A stretch of 41,565 bases of DNA. It comes from Bacillota bacterium (lineage in GTDB: Bacteria; Bacillota; Negativicutes; Sporomusales; Sporomusaceae). The notes beneath the pieces are model-generated. The model ran no database searches and was not told the DNA's origin. It was given only the letters and a program-made list of their open reading frames with translations. Location: assembly GCA_017889705.1 (NCBI GenBank), contig JAGGAB010000031.1, positions 1 through 41,565 on the forward strand. Direction: 5' to 3'. Made by a program: the position numbers and the translations under genes. Positions 7,657-15,102 of this stretch are shown piece by piece; positions within the stretch are counted from its first letter, which is position 1, and each line of letters opens with the position of its first letter.

Positions 7657-8292
7657 CTACAATGCTGGAGCGGGCTCGTTGGTTTCAATCTTTTCCGGTT
7701 TTACAGGATTTATATTAACCTCTGCGCAAAACTGCTCCATACATTTTTGAGTTGCTTTAGCGAAGGCGTTTACAGAACTTGGCGTACCGATGGGGGCGGA
7801 ACTCCTGCCATGGCCCATGATGTTTTGTCGATATAGGTATTGACTTGTTGCAACATCTACTACTTTAGCCTGCAAATCAACGTCGATGTCGTAGTTTGCT
7901 GACCAAAAATCTATGCCTGCTCGGCCATAACCCATACCCAATACCAGAACAATAACATAATCAAAATTGCGCTCTTTGCCGAACTTAGCAAGTTGAGCTT
8001 TTTTTATATTAGATAAGTCGGTAACATCTTCATCTTCTGCAAAAACTAAGGCATCCTGAGTTAACTTGCTGTCAGTAGTCAAATTATATTTAGCATTTGG
8101 GAATTTTTCATTAAGTTTATCATAAATAATTTTCATGGCCTTTTCATTACTTCTAATTGCTCCTTGGCCTCCGACTAGTACGGCGATAGTCGGTTTCAAC
8201 TCTGGTTTGGTGCTAAAACTAAATTCGGCATGTGCAGGTAAACTAACCAATGAGATTGTGATACAAAATAAGATTGATAAAAAAGTTTTCAT
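7657..8292 (-). CDS. Exported protein of unknown function
   Basis: The protein has 211 residues, counted from ATG at 8292, which has AAGGAG nine bases upstream. A longer frame to 8325 lacks a ribosome site. The signal peptide (MKTFLSILFCITISL) ends at PAHA, residue 21. The mature part reads KPTIAVLVGGQG, then an alternating alpha/beta pattern with DYVIVLVLGMGYGR and VDLQAKVVDVATSQYLYRQ. This suggests a small Rossmann-like or CsgG-like periplasmic domain, but that is only a resemblance. Two Cys flank QKCMEQFC. It is AT-rich and convergent with the gene at 6645. Confidence 0.75.
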   Translation of the reverse strand: MKTFLSILFCITISLVSLPAHAEFSFSTKPELKPTIAVLVGGQGAIRSNEKAMKIIYDKLNEKFPNAKYNLTTDSKLTQDALVFAEDEDVTDLSNIKKAQLAKFGKERNFDYVIVLVLGMGYGRAGIDFWSANYDIDVDLQAKVVDVATSQYLYRQNIMGHGRSSAPIGTPSSVNAFAKATQKCMEQFCAEVNINPVKPEKIETNEPAPAL

Positions 8293-8327
8293 AAGATCAG
8301 ACTCCTTTTCTTTAATAAATAACACGA

Positions 8328-8492
8328 TTATGAATATGCAACATCTGGAGCAATGGATCTGTAAGGAACATTAGGAATATTTCCGTTCTCTTCAGGTAAC
8401 GGCTTAGCGCATTTCGTACTAGAATTTCCTTCGTTGTATCCGTTCCCGCAATGGGGGCAATGTATGACTGATCTACATAAAAATAAAAACAC
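8328..8492 (-). CDS. Zinc-ribbon mini-ORF
   Basis: A 54-codon frame from GTG 8492 to TAA 8328 contains HCPHCGNGYNEGN, then C at the position of a third ligand (KCAKPLPE). This is half of a zinc-ribbon knuckle, CxxC followed by a single Cys. There is no strong ribosome site, so the start is uncertain and the frame may be the C-terminal remnant of a longer protein. It ends 35 bp before the exported gene on the same strand and could be co-transcribed with it. Confidence 0.35.
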   Translation of the reverse strand: MFLFLCRSVIHCPHCGNGYNEGNSSTKCAKPLPEENGNIPNVPYRSIAPDVAYS

Positions 8493-8557
8493 AGCCTGTC
8501 TGATTAGTACGGTGTTTTTTGCTGCGTTTATACTGCGAAATAATTGGAAAAATGTTA

Positions 8558-8586
8558 GAAAAAGTGCGTCAAGCGGCGCTTTTCCT
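8558..8586. terminator. Possible bidirectional terminator
   Basis: AAAAGTGC pairs with GCGCTTTT around GTCAAGCG, with A and T tracts on both sides. The region 8493-8760 otherwise holds no convincing gene. Confidence 0.4.
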
Positions 8587-8679
8587 TTTACTTACAATTA
8601 ATTATAACATAAAATATCTAGACGGCAACATAGGCGGAAAAACAAAGTGTCCTCGTGTCTTTATGGATTTATTTGGATT

Positions 8680-8708
8680 TTGTCATGGTTTTGTCACATT
8701 CCTATGTT
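8680..8708 (+). promoter_or_regulatory. Possible sigma-A promoter
   Basis: TTGTCA (8680-8685), 17 bp, and TATGTT (8703-8708), upstream of the 49-residue gene at 8767. Confidence 0.4.
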
Positions 8709-8766
8709 AAATTTACAACAAGTAATTTAGCAATAGCAAGTTATCCCATACCAAGGAGAGATGAAT

Positions 8767-8916
8767 ATGATAGTGAAAGTTGCAGCGATACAACCTGTTT
8801 ACAATCATCAAAAGAAAAATTCTCAATCTCAACCCCAGAATACATTACATAAAGATAAATCAAATTCATTTGCCTGCATTTTGGAAAGCAAAATAAAAAG
8901 TGGGGATCAAAAATAA
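8767..8916 (+). CDS. Small protein of unknown function (49 aa)
   Basis: The frame runs MIVKVAAIQPVYNHQKKN, a Gln/Asn/Lys-rich middle, then NSFACILESKIK and a stop. AAGGAGAG (8753-8760) is a strong ribosome site with six bases to this ATG. An ATG at 8761 abuts the site and is less likely. A terminator follows 20 bp after the stop. A promoter, ribosome site and terminator around such a short frame make it likely to be expressed. There is no signal peptide or membrane segment. I do not recognise it. Confidence 0.6.
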   Translation: MIVKVAAIQPVYNHQKKNSQSQPQNTLHKDKSNSFACILESKIKSGDQK

Positions 8917-8936
8917 TGTGTGTAAATCAGTGAATT

Positions 8937-8974
8937 GCCGCCTGCTTGCTTGGGTTTTGCAGGGCGGCTTTTTG
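8937..8974 (+). terminator. Terminator of the 49-aa gene
   Basis: GCCGCCTGC pairs with GCAGGGCGGC (one bulge), followed by TTTTT. Confidence 0.85.
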
Positions 8975-9021
8975 TTTAACTAGTGGCGGTATTAAAATTT
9001 GGTTGAATTAATTTTTTTATA

Positions 9022-9065
9022 TTGCTTTTTACATAATTAGTGCTATAATAATATCCATAATATGG
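9022..9065 (+). promoter_or_regulatory. Promoter and palindromic operator-like site
   Basis: TATAAT at 9044-9049 with a weak TTGCTT (9022-9027) upstream. The palindrome CCATAATATGG at 9055-9065 sits at the expected transcription start. The same 11 bp occurs in the promoter at 6578-6606. Confidence 0.5.
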
Positions 9066-9084
9066 AAATAGAGGAGTGGATATT

Positions 9085-9288
9085 ATGGCTACCGAAGCAA
9101 AGGAGACGTTAATAAGCAAATTGACGCATCGCATAAAAGAACAACTGGTGGTAAACGGAATTACTGAATTTACAATTACTGATGGTAATTTTCATTTTGC
9201 CAACACCGATGAAAAGGCCAGAGCCAATGTTATTATCAGGGATTACTTAACGAATATGCTTGATAATCATGCAGAGCCTTTAGTGTAG
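9085..9288 (+). CDS. Small protein of unknown function (67 aa)
   Basis: ATG 9085 has GAGGAG eight bases upstream. A GTG at 9076 lies inside that site and is rejected. The protein is soluble and mixed alpha/beta: an amphipathic helix (KETLISKLTHRIKEQLV), two short strands (TEFTITDGNFHF) and a C-terminal helix. No known motif is visible. It is transcribed toward the P-loop gene and separated from it by a long two-way hairpin. Confidence 0.65.
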   Translation: MATEAKETLISKLTHRIKEQLVVNGITEFTITDGNFHFANTDEKARANVIIRDYLTNMLDNHAEPLV

Positions 9289-9307
9289 CTGGTTTGGTAG
9301 AGAAACA

Positions 9308-9364
9308 AAAAGAACATTATCTAAGCATAGCACATAGTAGTGTATGCTAAGATAATGTTCTTTT
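9308..9364. terminator. Bidirectional terminator between convergent genes
   Basis: A stem of about 22 bp pairs 9308-9329 with 9343-9364, with a single A-A mismatch. It has A tracts on one side and T tracts on the other, so it can act on both strands. Confidence 0.85.
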
Positions 9365-9373
9365 ATATCGTTA

Positions 9374-9790
9374 TTAAGCTTTATTAGCAAACATAGACTT
9401 TAACTCATCATAGGCCGTGATAATAACCATATCTTTATTTAACTCCGGAAAGGGATTAGACTCTAAACCTAATACAAAGTATATAGCACTCGGGGTTTTG
9501 ATGTTATAAAGTTTCTCCAAATCAAAATATAAATTAGGTGTATCTATAATATAAGCATCATATCCACCATATTCAATTTTAGAGTAGATATCCTGAACCT
9601 TACTAAATGTATTAAAAATGTTAAAACCAACAGGAAGCTTCTTGGTATCTAGTTTAGAGTTGATATAGTGTTCAGCCGATGATTCTCCGTCAAAAAACAA
9701 CACTCGTTTACCTGCTTCGGCTAGTTTGAGGCCTACTTCAATTGCTTTTGATGTTTTACCAGAACCAGTATGACCGATAATTAGTTTCAT
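9374..9790 (-). CDS. Short RecA-like P-loop ATPase
   Basis: The 138-residue protein begins MKLIIGHTGSGKT, with a Walker A motif at residues 6-13. RVLFFDGESS at 30-38 matches the second core strand of RecA/DnaB-type proteins, which carries an acidic residue. YDAYIIDTP at 78-85 is a plausible Walker B. The protein stops soon after, about half the length of a full RecA core, so it may be a reduced stand-alone ATPase or a domain that works with a partner. GGGAGG upstream of ATG 9790 supports the start. The neighbours give no clue to function. Confidence 0.75.
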   Translation of the reverse strand: MKLIIGHTGSGKTSKAIEVGLKLAEAGKRVLFFDGESSAEHYINSKLDTKKLPVGFNIFNTFSKVQDIYSKIEYGGYDAYIIDTPNLYFDLEKLYNIKTPSAIYFVLGLESNPFPELNKDMVIITAYDELKSMFANKA

Positions 9791-9955
9791 TGTACGTGTT
9801 CCTCCCAGAAATAAAAATATGTATTATAAAATTCCGTTCTATTAAATGATTTCCCTTTAAAATAGGTGAAGAAATACAAAAGATTGTTGCTTGATTTTAC
9901 AAATTTCTACTTAATATTTTTGGGAGGTAATTACTTCTAAGCGACGTGGGCAAGA

Positions 9956-9995
9956 AAAAGGAGAAGGCGTTCCTGAGTGGACGGCTTCTCCTTTT
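9956..9995 (-). terminator. Terminator of the Q-rich gene
   Basis: AAAAGGAGAAG (9956-9966) pairs with CTTCTCCTTTT (9985-9995). It overlaps the stop codon of the minus-strand gene. Confidence 0.7.
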
Positions 9996-10266
9996 ACTGA
10001 TTCTCTGTTGTATCACTAGACGCTATGGTCAGACGGTTCATTTGCCCTATAAATTCAAGGTAACTTAGATTAAAAGATTGTTTTTTATTGATAACGAGTT
10101 TGCTCAGGTCGATTTTCTGAGGTGTTGCTTGCTGCTCCTTTTCTTGCTGTTGCTGGTAGTGTTGTTGAGAGTGTTTTTGATTTTTATCATTTTTATGTGT
10201 AACCTTATTTTTACCTTGTAAAGTATGTGGTGTTACATTCAACGAACCTGGTAATCCAATTGCCAT
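9994..10266 (-). CDS. Gln/Lys-rich small protein of unknown function
   Basis: The 90-residue frame has a low-complexity middle (residues 20-50) dominated by Gln, Lys and His, flanked by MAIGLPGSLNVTPHT and a hydrophobic-polar C-terminal helix (SFNLSYLEFIGQMNRL). AGGTGG lies seven bases before the ATG, and a terminator overlaps the stop. There is no signal peptide. I do not recognise it. A possible control element, TAGGAAAT (10295-10302) with ATTTCCTA (10330-10337), lies upstream. Confidence 0.6.
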   Translation of the reverse strand: MAIGLPGSLNVTPHTLQGKNKVTHKNDKNQKHSQQHYQQQQEKEQQATPQKIDLSKLVINKKQSFNLSYLEFIGQMNRLTIASSDTTENQ

Positions 10267-10458
10267 ATAACCACCTCGCTAATGCTATCATATATAGGAA
10301 ATGTTGGAAAAATATATGAATGATACTGTATTTCCTAAATAATAGAAATGCATTCGAAAAGCTGGTAACCAAGAACAGATGAAATATAAATTTAATATTG
10401 CTATGCTAAACTAATTTATTAACAGTAAAGGTGAATTAGTTCCGGAGGGAACCGTTAC

Positions 10459-11517
10459 ATGGTAAAACTTACACAGTGCTTGATTGTTAAAAACGAGGAA
10501 CAGAATTTGTTGCGTGCTTTACATTGGGGCAAAAGCCTTTTCGATGAAGTAATAGTTGTCGACACAGGTTCGACTGACGGCACTGTTGCGCTTGCAGAAA
10601 AGCTGGGGGTGAAAGTTTGTCATTTCGAATGGATCGATGATTTTTCGGCGGCAAGGAATTTTGCCATATCGCAATGCACGGGCGATTGGATCTTTTTCCT
10701 TGATGCCGACGAATATTTTGAAGATATCGATGTACCGCGTTTGCGGCCACTTGTTGAGAAAATAGATAAACAGTATGTGAATGTAAACGGCGAAAAGCGC
10801 CAGTATAATGTTATTGAAACTCCCTGGGTAAATGTTGGGAACAATAATATTTCGCGGCAGGCACGGATATTCAGAAATACACCTCATTTATGGTATAGCG
10901 GCGCGGTGCATGAGCAATTGCAGGCTACCTCCGGCGGTTATCTTAAGGCTTATTCGGTACAAGCTTCGCCGGCCATATATCATACCGGGTATGTGTGGAG
11001 TGAGAACGGCAATAAGGAGAAAAAGGGCGCGCGGAATTTTAAAATTGCCCAAAAAGCTCTTGAGCAATCTCCAGATTCTGCAAAGCTCAGGCTTTTTGCC
11101 GCCGAGGCGCTATTGTTTGAAGGAAAATACAGTAAAGCCGAAAGATATTTTTGCGAAGCCATGAAAAACAGTGATGGTTCCATATGGCCGGAGCGAGCCC
11201 GCGAAGGTTATAAACAGTGGTTAACTACTTATCTGCATAGGGGTAATTCTGGGGAGGATAGTCCTGATATATTAGTTTCGGCTCTGCGTGTCTATGCTGA
11301 AGCAGTAGCGAAATTCCCTGATGATGCCGACTTTGATGTTCTGGTCAGCTTGTTGTTTTTTAAAGCAAAAGACATAAAAAAGACAATACTTTTTTTCAAT
11401 AATTCTCTGTCAAAAAATAGTGGTAAGATTTCTAAAAAGCTTATCGCAGATAATGCTGAAGTGTATGAGAAACTGCGCAATCTTTGTGGAACATTGAAAC
11501 TGCCAGTACAAAAGTAA
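10459..11517 (+). CDS. Family 2 glycosyltransferase with helical-repeat C-terminus
   Basis: Residues 1-230 form a GT-A domain: LTQCLIVKNEEQNL, VVDTGSTDGT (nucleotide binding, D35/D40) and the metal-binding FLDADEY (D82-x-D84). The C-terminal 120 residues are helical and TPR-like (AKLRLFAAEALLFEGKYSKAERYF). This layout matches SunS/WaaE-like glycosyltransferases, which modify peptides, flagellin or lipopolysaccharide. The acceptor cannot be told from sequence. GGAGGG at 10444-10449 is the ribosome site and lies in a small GTTCC/GGAAC hairpin. The gene stands alone. Confidence 0.88.
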   Translation: MVKLTQCLIVKNEEQNLLRALHWGKSLFDEVIVVDTGSTDGTVALAEKLGVKVCHFEWIDDFSAARNFAISQCTGDWIFFLDADEYFEDIDVPRLRPLVEKIDKQYVNVNGEKRQYNVIETPWVNVGNNNISRQARIFRNTPHLWYSGAVHEQLQATSGGYLKAYSVQASPAIYHTGYVWSENGNKEKKGARNFKIAQKALEQSPDSAKLRLFAAEALLFEGKYSKAERYFCEAMKNSDGSIWPERAREGYKQWLTTYLHRGNSGEDSPDILVSALRVYAEAVAKFPDDADFDVLVSLLFFKAKDIKKTILFFNNSLSKNSGKISKKLIADNAEVYEKLRNLCGTLKLPVQK

Positions 11518-11557
11518 AAAGGGAGGACAATATTGTCCGTCCCTTCAAATAACGATG

Positions 11558-11587
11558 GTCGCCGTTATTACGGCGACTATTTTGTTA
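11558..11587. terminator. Terminator between glycosyltransferase and chemoreceptor
   Basis: GTCGCCG (11558-11564) pairs with CGGCGAC (11571-11577), then a T-rich run. A second palindrome, GGACAATATTGTCC, lies just before at 11524-11537. The two genes converge here. Confidence 0.7.
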
Positions 11588-11589
11588 TA

Positions 11590-13305
11590 TTAAACCTGAA
11601 ACTTGCTGACTGCTTCACGAAGGTTCATGGCTAGGGTAGCAAGTGCCTGGCTGGAGGAGGCTATTTCCTCCATAGATGCCGATTGCTCCTCGGTTGCAGC
11701 CGAGACTGTCTGGGCTTCGCCTGACGATTTTTTGCTGGACTCATCAATTTGCTTTACCGAGTCGACAATTTGCTGACTGCCAATAGCCATTTGTTCAATT
11801 GCGGCAGATATTTCTTTGGTTTCTTCAGAAACGTTGGTTACCATGGACGCAATTTCCCGGAAGGCCTGGCCGGACTCATTAACTACGTCTGCTCCCAATT
11901 TGACTTCACGCGTACCGGCGTCCATCGCGGTTACAGCTTTGTCGGTATCACCCTGAATTTCGCCAATCAAGGTGGCAATCTGTTTGGCGGCATCTTGAGA
12001 TTGTTCGGCAAGCTTGCGGACTTCTTCGGCGACTACGGCAAACCCTCGTCCTTGTTCGCCTGCCCGGGCAGCTTCAATGGCCGCATTTAATGCCAGTAGG
12101 TTGGTCTGGCCGGCAATGCCGGCAATGGTATCTACAATTTGACCAATTTCTTTAGAGCGTTCCCCTAATTTGGTTACGACTTGGGCAGAGGATGTGACAG
12201 TCTGTTCGATGGAAGCCATTTGGGTTACAGCTTTATTCACCGATTTGTTGCCTTCGGTTGCCCTGGCGGCGGCCAGGGCTGATTGGCCGGCTACTTCATT
12301 GGCGTTGGCGGCGACCTGCTGAATACTGGCCGACATTTGCTGAACCACGGCAGAGGTGTCGTTGGCGGCAGTCAACTGCTCAGCAGCGCCGTGGGCAATA
12401 TCGGTAATGGACTGAGCAACTTGATTGGCGGCCAGTGCCGACTGATCGGCGCTGGCTGTCAGCTCCTCAGAAGAAGCGGCTAACTGCTCGGCTGATTCAT
12501 TGATTTGTTTCATCAAAGTACGGAGAGTGCTCCGCATTTCTGCTAAGGCATCAGCCACTCGGCCAAATTCATCTTTTCTAATAACTTTCCGGGGCTTATC
12601 ACGAAAATCACCATCAGCCAATTCTTGGCAAAACGCAACCATTGCCTTTAACGGGGTGGCTATGATTTTCGTTATGTACCATCCGCTCAATCCCAATAAC
12701 AATAAGGCTGTGAAAATAACCCCGACGATAATACGGGTTGCTTTCTCAAAGTCGGCTTTGTTGTTGGCATTGTTTTTTTCGGACATTTCGACATAATAAT
12801 CGGAAAGATCTCTAAGCTTGTCCAGCGCCTCAGTTGCTGATGATTCCACAGTGGCCACATAGAGCGCATAGGCTTCCGTGTTTTTGTTTTGTATTGCCAG
12901 CTCAACGGCCTTATCTCTGCCGCCGCGGTACTTTTGCATGGCGGTCTTGATTGAAGCCAGCTTTTCTTTCTCGCTGACATCTAAATGGGCTTTTTCAATT
13001 TCTGCTATATTATTATTAAAATTTTTGACACGATCATTTATGGTATTCAATAGCTGCTGTTTCTTTTTTTCGTCTGTTGTGAGCATCAGTTCCAGTGCGG
13101 TTGCATTGACTCGGTTGACATAAGAACGATTTTCATTTATTAGATCAATCGGTATTAAATAATCTGCATACATAGTATTCATAGCGGAATTTGACTGTTG
13201 CAGATAATAATATCCCGTGTACCCTATTACGCTCATAGATAGTAGTGCGATAAAAACTAGAACAGTAAGTTTCAGGCTTACTTTCATATTAACTAAAAAG
13301 CCCAT
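11590..13305 (-). CDS. Methyl-accepting chemotaxis protein
   Basis: A 571-residue transmembrane receptor. One membrane helix lies near residues 12-32. A four-helix-bundle (4HB_MCP) sensor domain covers about 35-190, and a second helix follows at about 192-212. A HAMP domain follows at about 215-270, then a long coiled signalling domain. The hairpin tip reads [24 protein letters not shown], the conserved CheA/CheW contact. The C-terminus lacks a CheR-docking pentapeptide. GGAGAG precedes ATG 13305. The ligand is unknown. Confidence 0.95.
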   Translation of the reverse strand: MGFLVNMKVSLKLTVLVFIALLSMSVIGYTGYYYLQQSNSAMNTMYADYLIPIDLINENRSYVNRVNATALELMLTTDEKKKQQLLNTINDRVKNFNNNIAEIEKAHLDVSEKEKLASIKTAMQKYRGGRDKAVELAIQNKNTEAYALYVATVESSATEALDKLRDLSDYYVEMSEKNNANNKADFEKATRIIVGVIFTALLLLGLSGWYITKIIATPLKAMVAFCQELADGDFRDKPRKVIRKDEFGRVADALAEMRSTLRTLMKQINESAEQLAASSEELTASADQSALAANQVAQSITDIAHGAAEQLTAANDTSAVVQQMSASIQQVAANANEVAGQSALAAARATEGNKSVNKAVTQMASIEQTVTSSAQVVTKLGERSKEIGQIVDTIAGIAGQTNLLALNAAIEAARAGEQGRGFAVVAEEVRKLAEQSQDAAKQIATLIGEIQGDTDKAVTAMDAGTREVKLGADVVNESGQAFREIASMVTNVSEETKEISAAIEQMAIGSQQIVDSVKQIDESSKKSSGEAQTVSAATEEQSASMEEIASSSQALATLAMNLREAVSKFQV

Positions 13306-13332
13306 TATCTTCTCTCCTTTATTGTAATACTA

Positions 13333-13422
13333 TTAACTTTTACTATCGGGTGAACTCATCAACTGAGCAATTTCAAATGTGCCAAAGACTTGGTGTGAGA
13401 CAGGAATTTTAATTGTTATCAT
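13333..13422 (-). CDS. 29-codon ORF with near-ideal ribosome site
   Basis: The frame MITIKIPVSHQVFGTFEIAQ runs to a stop at 13333-13335. GGAGGTGATT directly precedes the ATG and is an excellent anti-16S match. It lies 27 bp upstream of the chemoreceptor on the same strand. It may be a small protein, a leader peptide, or the surviving start of a lost gene. I do not recognise the sequence. Confidence 0.5.
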   Translation of the reverse strand: MITIKIPVSHQVFGTFEIAQLMSSPDSKS

Positions 13423-13612
13423 AATCACCTCCGGTATATTTGATTGCAGTTTATTCAGTAACAAATAAATGTACTGCATACTACTATGTTACAATAATTT
13501 GTACATTTCGACAAAAAAATTATTTTCCCTTCGTAATTATGCAAAATTACCTGAAAATTATAAAAACGATTTGATGCATGACGGTTCGGCTGGGCGGGTT
13601 TTGGTAGATGAT

Positions 13613-13654
13613 AATAAAATAAAGCCTTGCAGGCACTTTGGCCTACAAGGCTTT
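13613..13654 (-). terminator. Terminator of the LysR gene
   Basis: AAAGCCTTG (13621-13629) pairs with CAAGGCTTT (13646-13654), and an inner AGGC/GCCT extends the stem. On the minus strand a T-rich run follows. It ends 12 bp from the stop codon. Confidence 0.75.
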
Positions 13655-13666
13655 GTGGCAGCTAAA

Positions 13667-14545
13667 TCACTGCTGCGGCTGAAGGTGTGTCATGAAATCA
13701 ATAAAGGCTTTGGCGGCATTTGTCAGGTATCTGTTGGGATTCCAGGCAAGTACAATTTGAAAGTTCAGTGGTTCAGACAACGGACAACTGTGAATGGTAG
13801 GATACTTTTTGGCAATGGTGTCAAAGAGGAAAGAAATACCGATGTCAAGTTCGACAAGACTGATGATGGTTTCAATTTGACTGGAGGAGAATACGATATT
13901 CGGAGTAAAGTGGTGTTTTTTGCATTCCTCGATAACCACCTTGCGATTGTAGGTGTCTTCTTTCAGCAAAATAAACGGCTGATCGTGAAGCTGATCGAAA
14001 GAAATGCTGGGCAAGCTGCCAAGTGGATGGTGAAGCGGTAAACATACATGGATTTGGCCGGTGGTAATGGGGAGGGTTTTTAAGAGCGGCGAAGATTTTG
14101 ATTGGGTGATAATGCCGATATCAATTCTGTTTTGTTCAACCAAATTTTGAATGGACAACGAGCCGCCTTCGACTGCCGAGAGTTCAATGTGCGGATACTG
14201 TTTGCGAAATTGGGCAAAAATCTCGGGGAAGAGCAAGACGCCAATCATCGGCGGAATGCCTATTTTGATGGAGGATTTGGGATGCAGCTGGAGATCTTTC
14301 ATTTCATTTATGGAATCTTCTAGTTGAGTTAAAATCGTATTTACCCGTTGTAAAAAAATATGTCCTTCTGATGTAAGCGATATCTGGCGTTGGGTTCGCT
14401 GGAAAAGCTGGACGCCAAGTTCTTCCTCCAGCTTTTGAATGGCAATAGAAACCGATGGCTGGGCCACATGCAATTGTTCGGCTGCTTTCGAGATGCTACT
14501 TAAGCGGCAAGTCATTTGGAAATATTCTAATTGGCGGATTTCCAT
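13667..14545 (-). CDS. LysR-family transcription regulator
   Basis: A 292-residue protein. The N-terminal winged helix-turn-helix is MEIRQLEYFQMTCRLSSISKA, with recognition helix AQPSVSIAIQKLEEELG. The effector-binding domain covers residues 90-290 (SSIKIGIPPMIGVLLFPEI, then DIGIITQS). GGAGGG before the ATG supports the start. It is divergent from the 88-residue gene at 14672, the usual LysR arrangement, so that gene is the likely target. The effector is unknown; the sequence sits nearest CynR/CysB-type regulators. Confidence 0.92.
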   Translation of the reverse strand: MEIRQLEYFQMTCRLSSISKAAEQLHVAQPSVSIAIQKLEEELGVQLFQRTQRQISLTSEGHIFLQRVNTILTQLEDSINEMKDLQLHPKSSIKIGIPPMIGVLLFPEIFAQFRKQYPHIELSAVEGGSLSIQNLVEQNRIDIGIITQSKSSPLLKTLPITTGQIHVCLPLHHPLGSLPSISFDQLHDQPFILLKEDTYNRKVVIEECKKHHFTPNIVFSSSQIETIISLVELDIGISFLFDTIAKKYPTIHSCPLSEPLNFQIVLAWNPNRYLTNAAKAFIDFMTHLQPQQ

Positions 14546-14563
14546 AAGTAGACCCTCCTGACA

Positions 14564-14580
14564 TATAGTATATAACTATA
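14564..14580. promoter_or_regulatory. Candidate LysR operator
   Basis: The inverted repeat TATAGT-N5-ACTATA lies between divergent genes and fits the LysR-type palindrome with dyad centre near 14572. Confidence 0.45.
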
Positions 14581-14671
14581 ATAACATAAAAATCATATAT
14601 TTTTAATTAATATATGAGTAGGCTATACTGTATTCAAATACCAATTGAATTTTAACTGAGGTGAAAAAATT

Positions 14672-14938
14672 ATGGAAAAGATAGTATTGGCAGCAACCCA
14701 TAAAAAGAATATTGGCAGTAATGCCAACGTGGTTAGTAAAACGGGGATTTCCTGGAAAAAACATGATCAGGTTATGAAAGAGGCAAAGGAGTTGCTTTGC
14801 AAAGCAGACACCACTCATCCCAGTATTTATGATTCTTTACACTGTGGTAAGCTGGCACGGCTGATTGCCTATATTAACAGTGGCAGTGCCGCTGTGGTGG
14901 TGTGGATTAACTGTTACTCAGAGCATGCCTTAGGATAG
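14672..14938 (+). CDS. Small protein of unknown function (88 aa)
   Basis: The frame begins MEKIVLAATHKKNIGSNANV and has GAGGTG before its ATG. It contains two Cys (residue 43 and the CGK segment near 58) and a hydrophobic C-terminal strand ending SAAVVVWINC. There is no signal peptide. It is divergent from the LysR gene, with a palindrome between them, and ends before a strong terminator, so it is very probably expressed and LysR-regulated. I do not recognise the family. Confidence 0.6.
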   Translation: MEKIVLAATHKKNIGSNANVVSKTGISWKKHDQVMKEAKELLCKADTTHPSIYDSLHCGKLARLIAYINSGSAAVVVWINCYSEHALG

Positions 14939-14982
14939 TAGTTTTTTAGCTTGTATTTTAATAATGCTTTGGGAAAGTGAAT

Positions 14983-15015
14983 CGCCGTAGGTATTTGTGC
15001 CTACGGCGTTTTTTT
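14983..15015 (+). terminator. Terminator of the 88-aa gene
   Basis: CGCCGTAGG (14983-14991) pairs with CCTACGGCG (15000-15008), then seven T. Confidence 0.9.
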
Positions 15016-15102
15016 ATTGGAAAACTTTTCGTTTTATTTCATGGATCATCTTACGCTATAATGGGGAAGGATTCAAACACTTAACATAGCAAGGATGAGT
15101 GA

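Noticed and set aside
8519..8852. Two overlapping plus-strand frames of 63 and 65 codons
   Set aside because: Neither has a ribosome site, and the second overlaps the better-supported 49-residue gene in another frame.
13469..14041. 190-codon plus-strand frame
   Set aside because: It is mostly the reverse of the LysR gene, which has clear motifs and a ribosome site.
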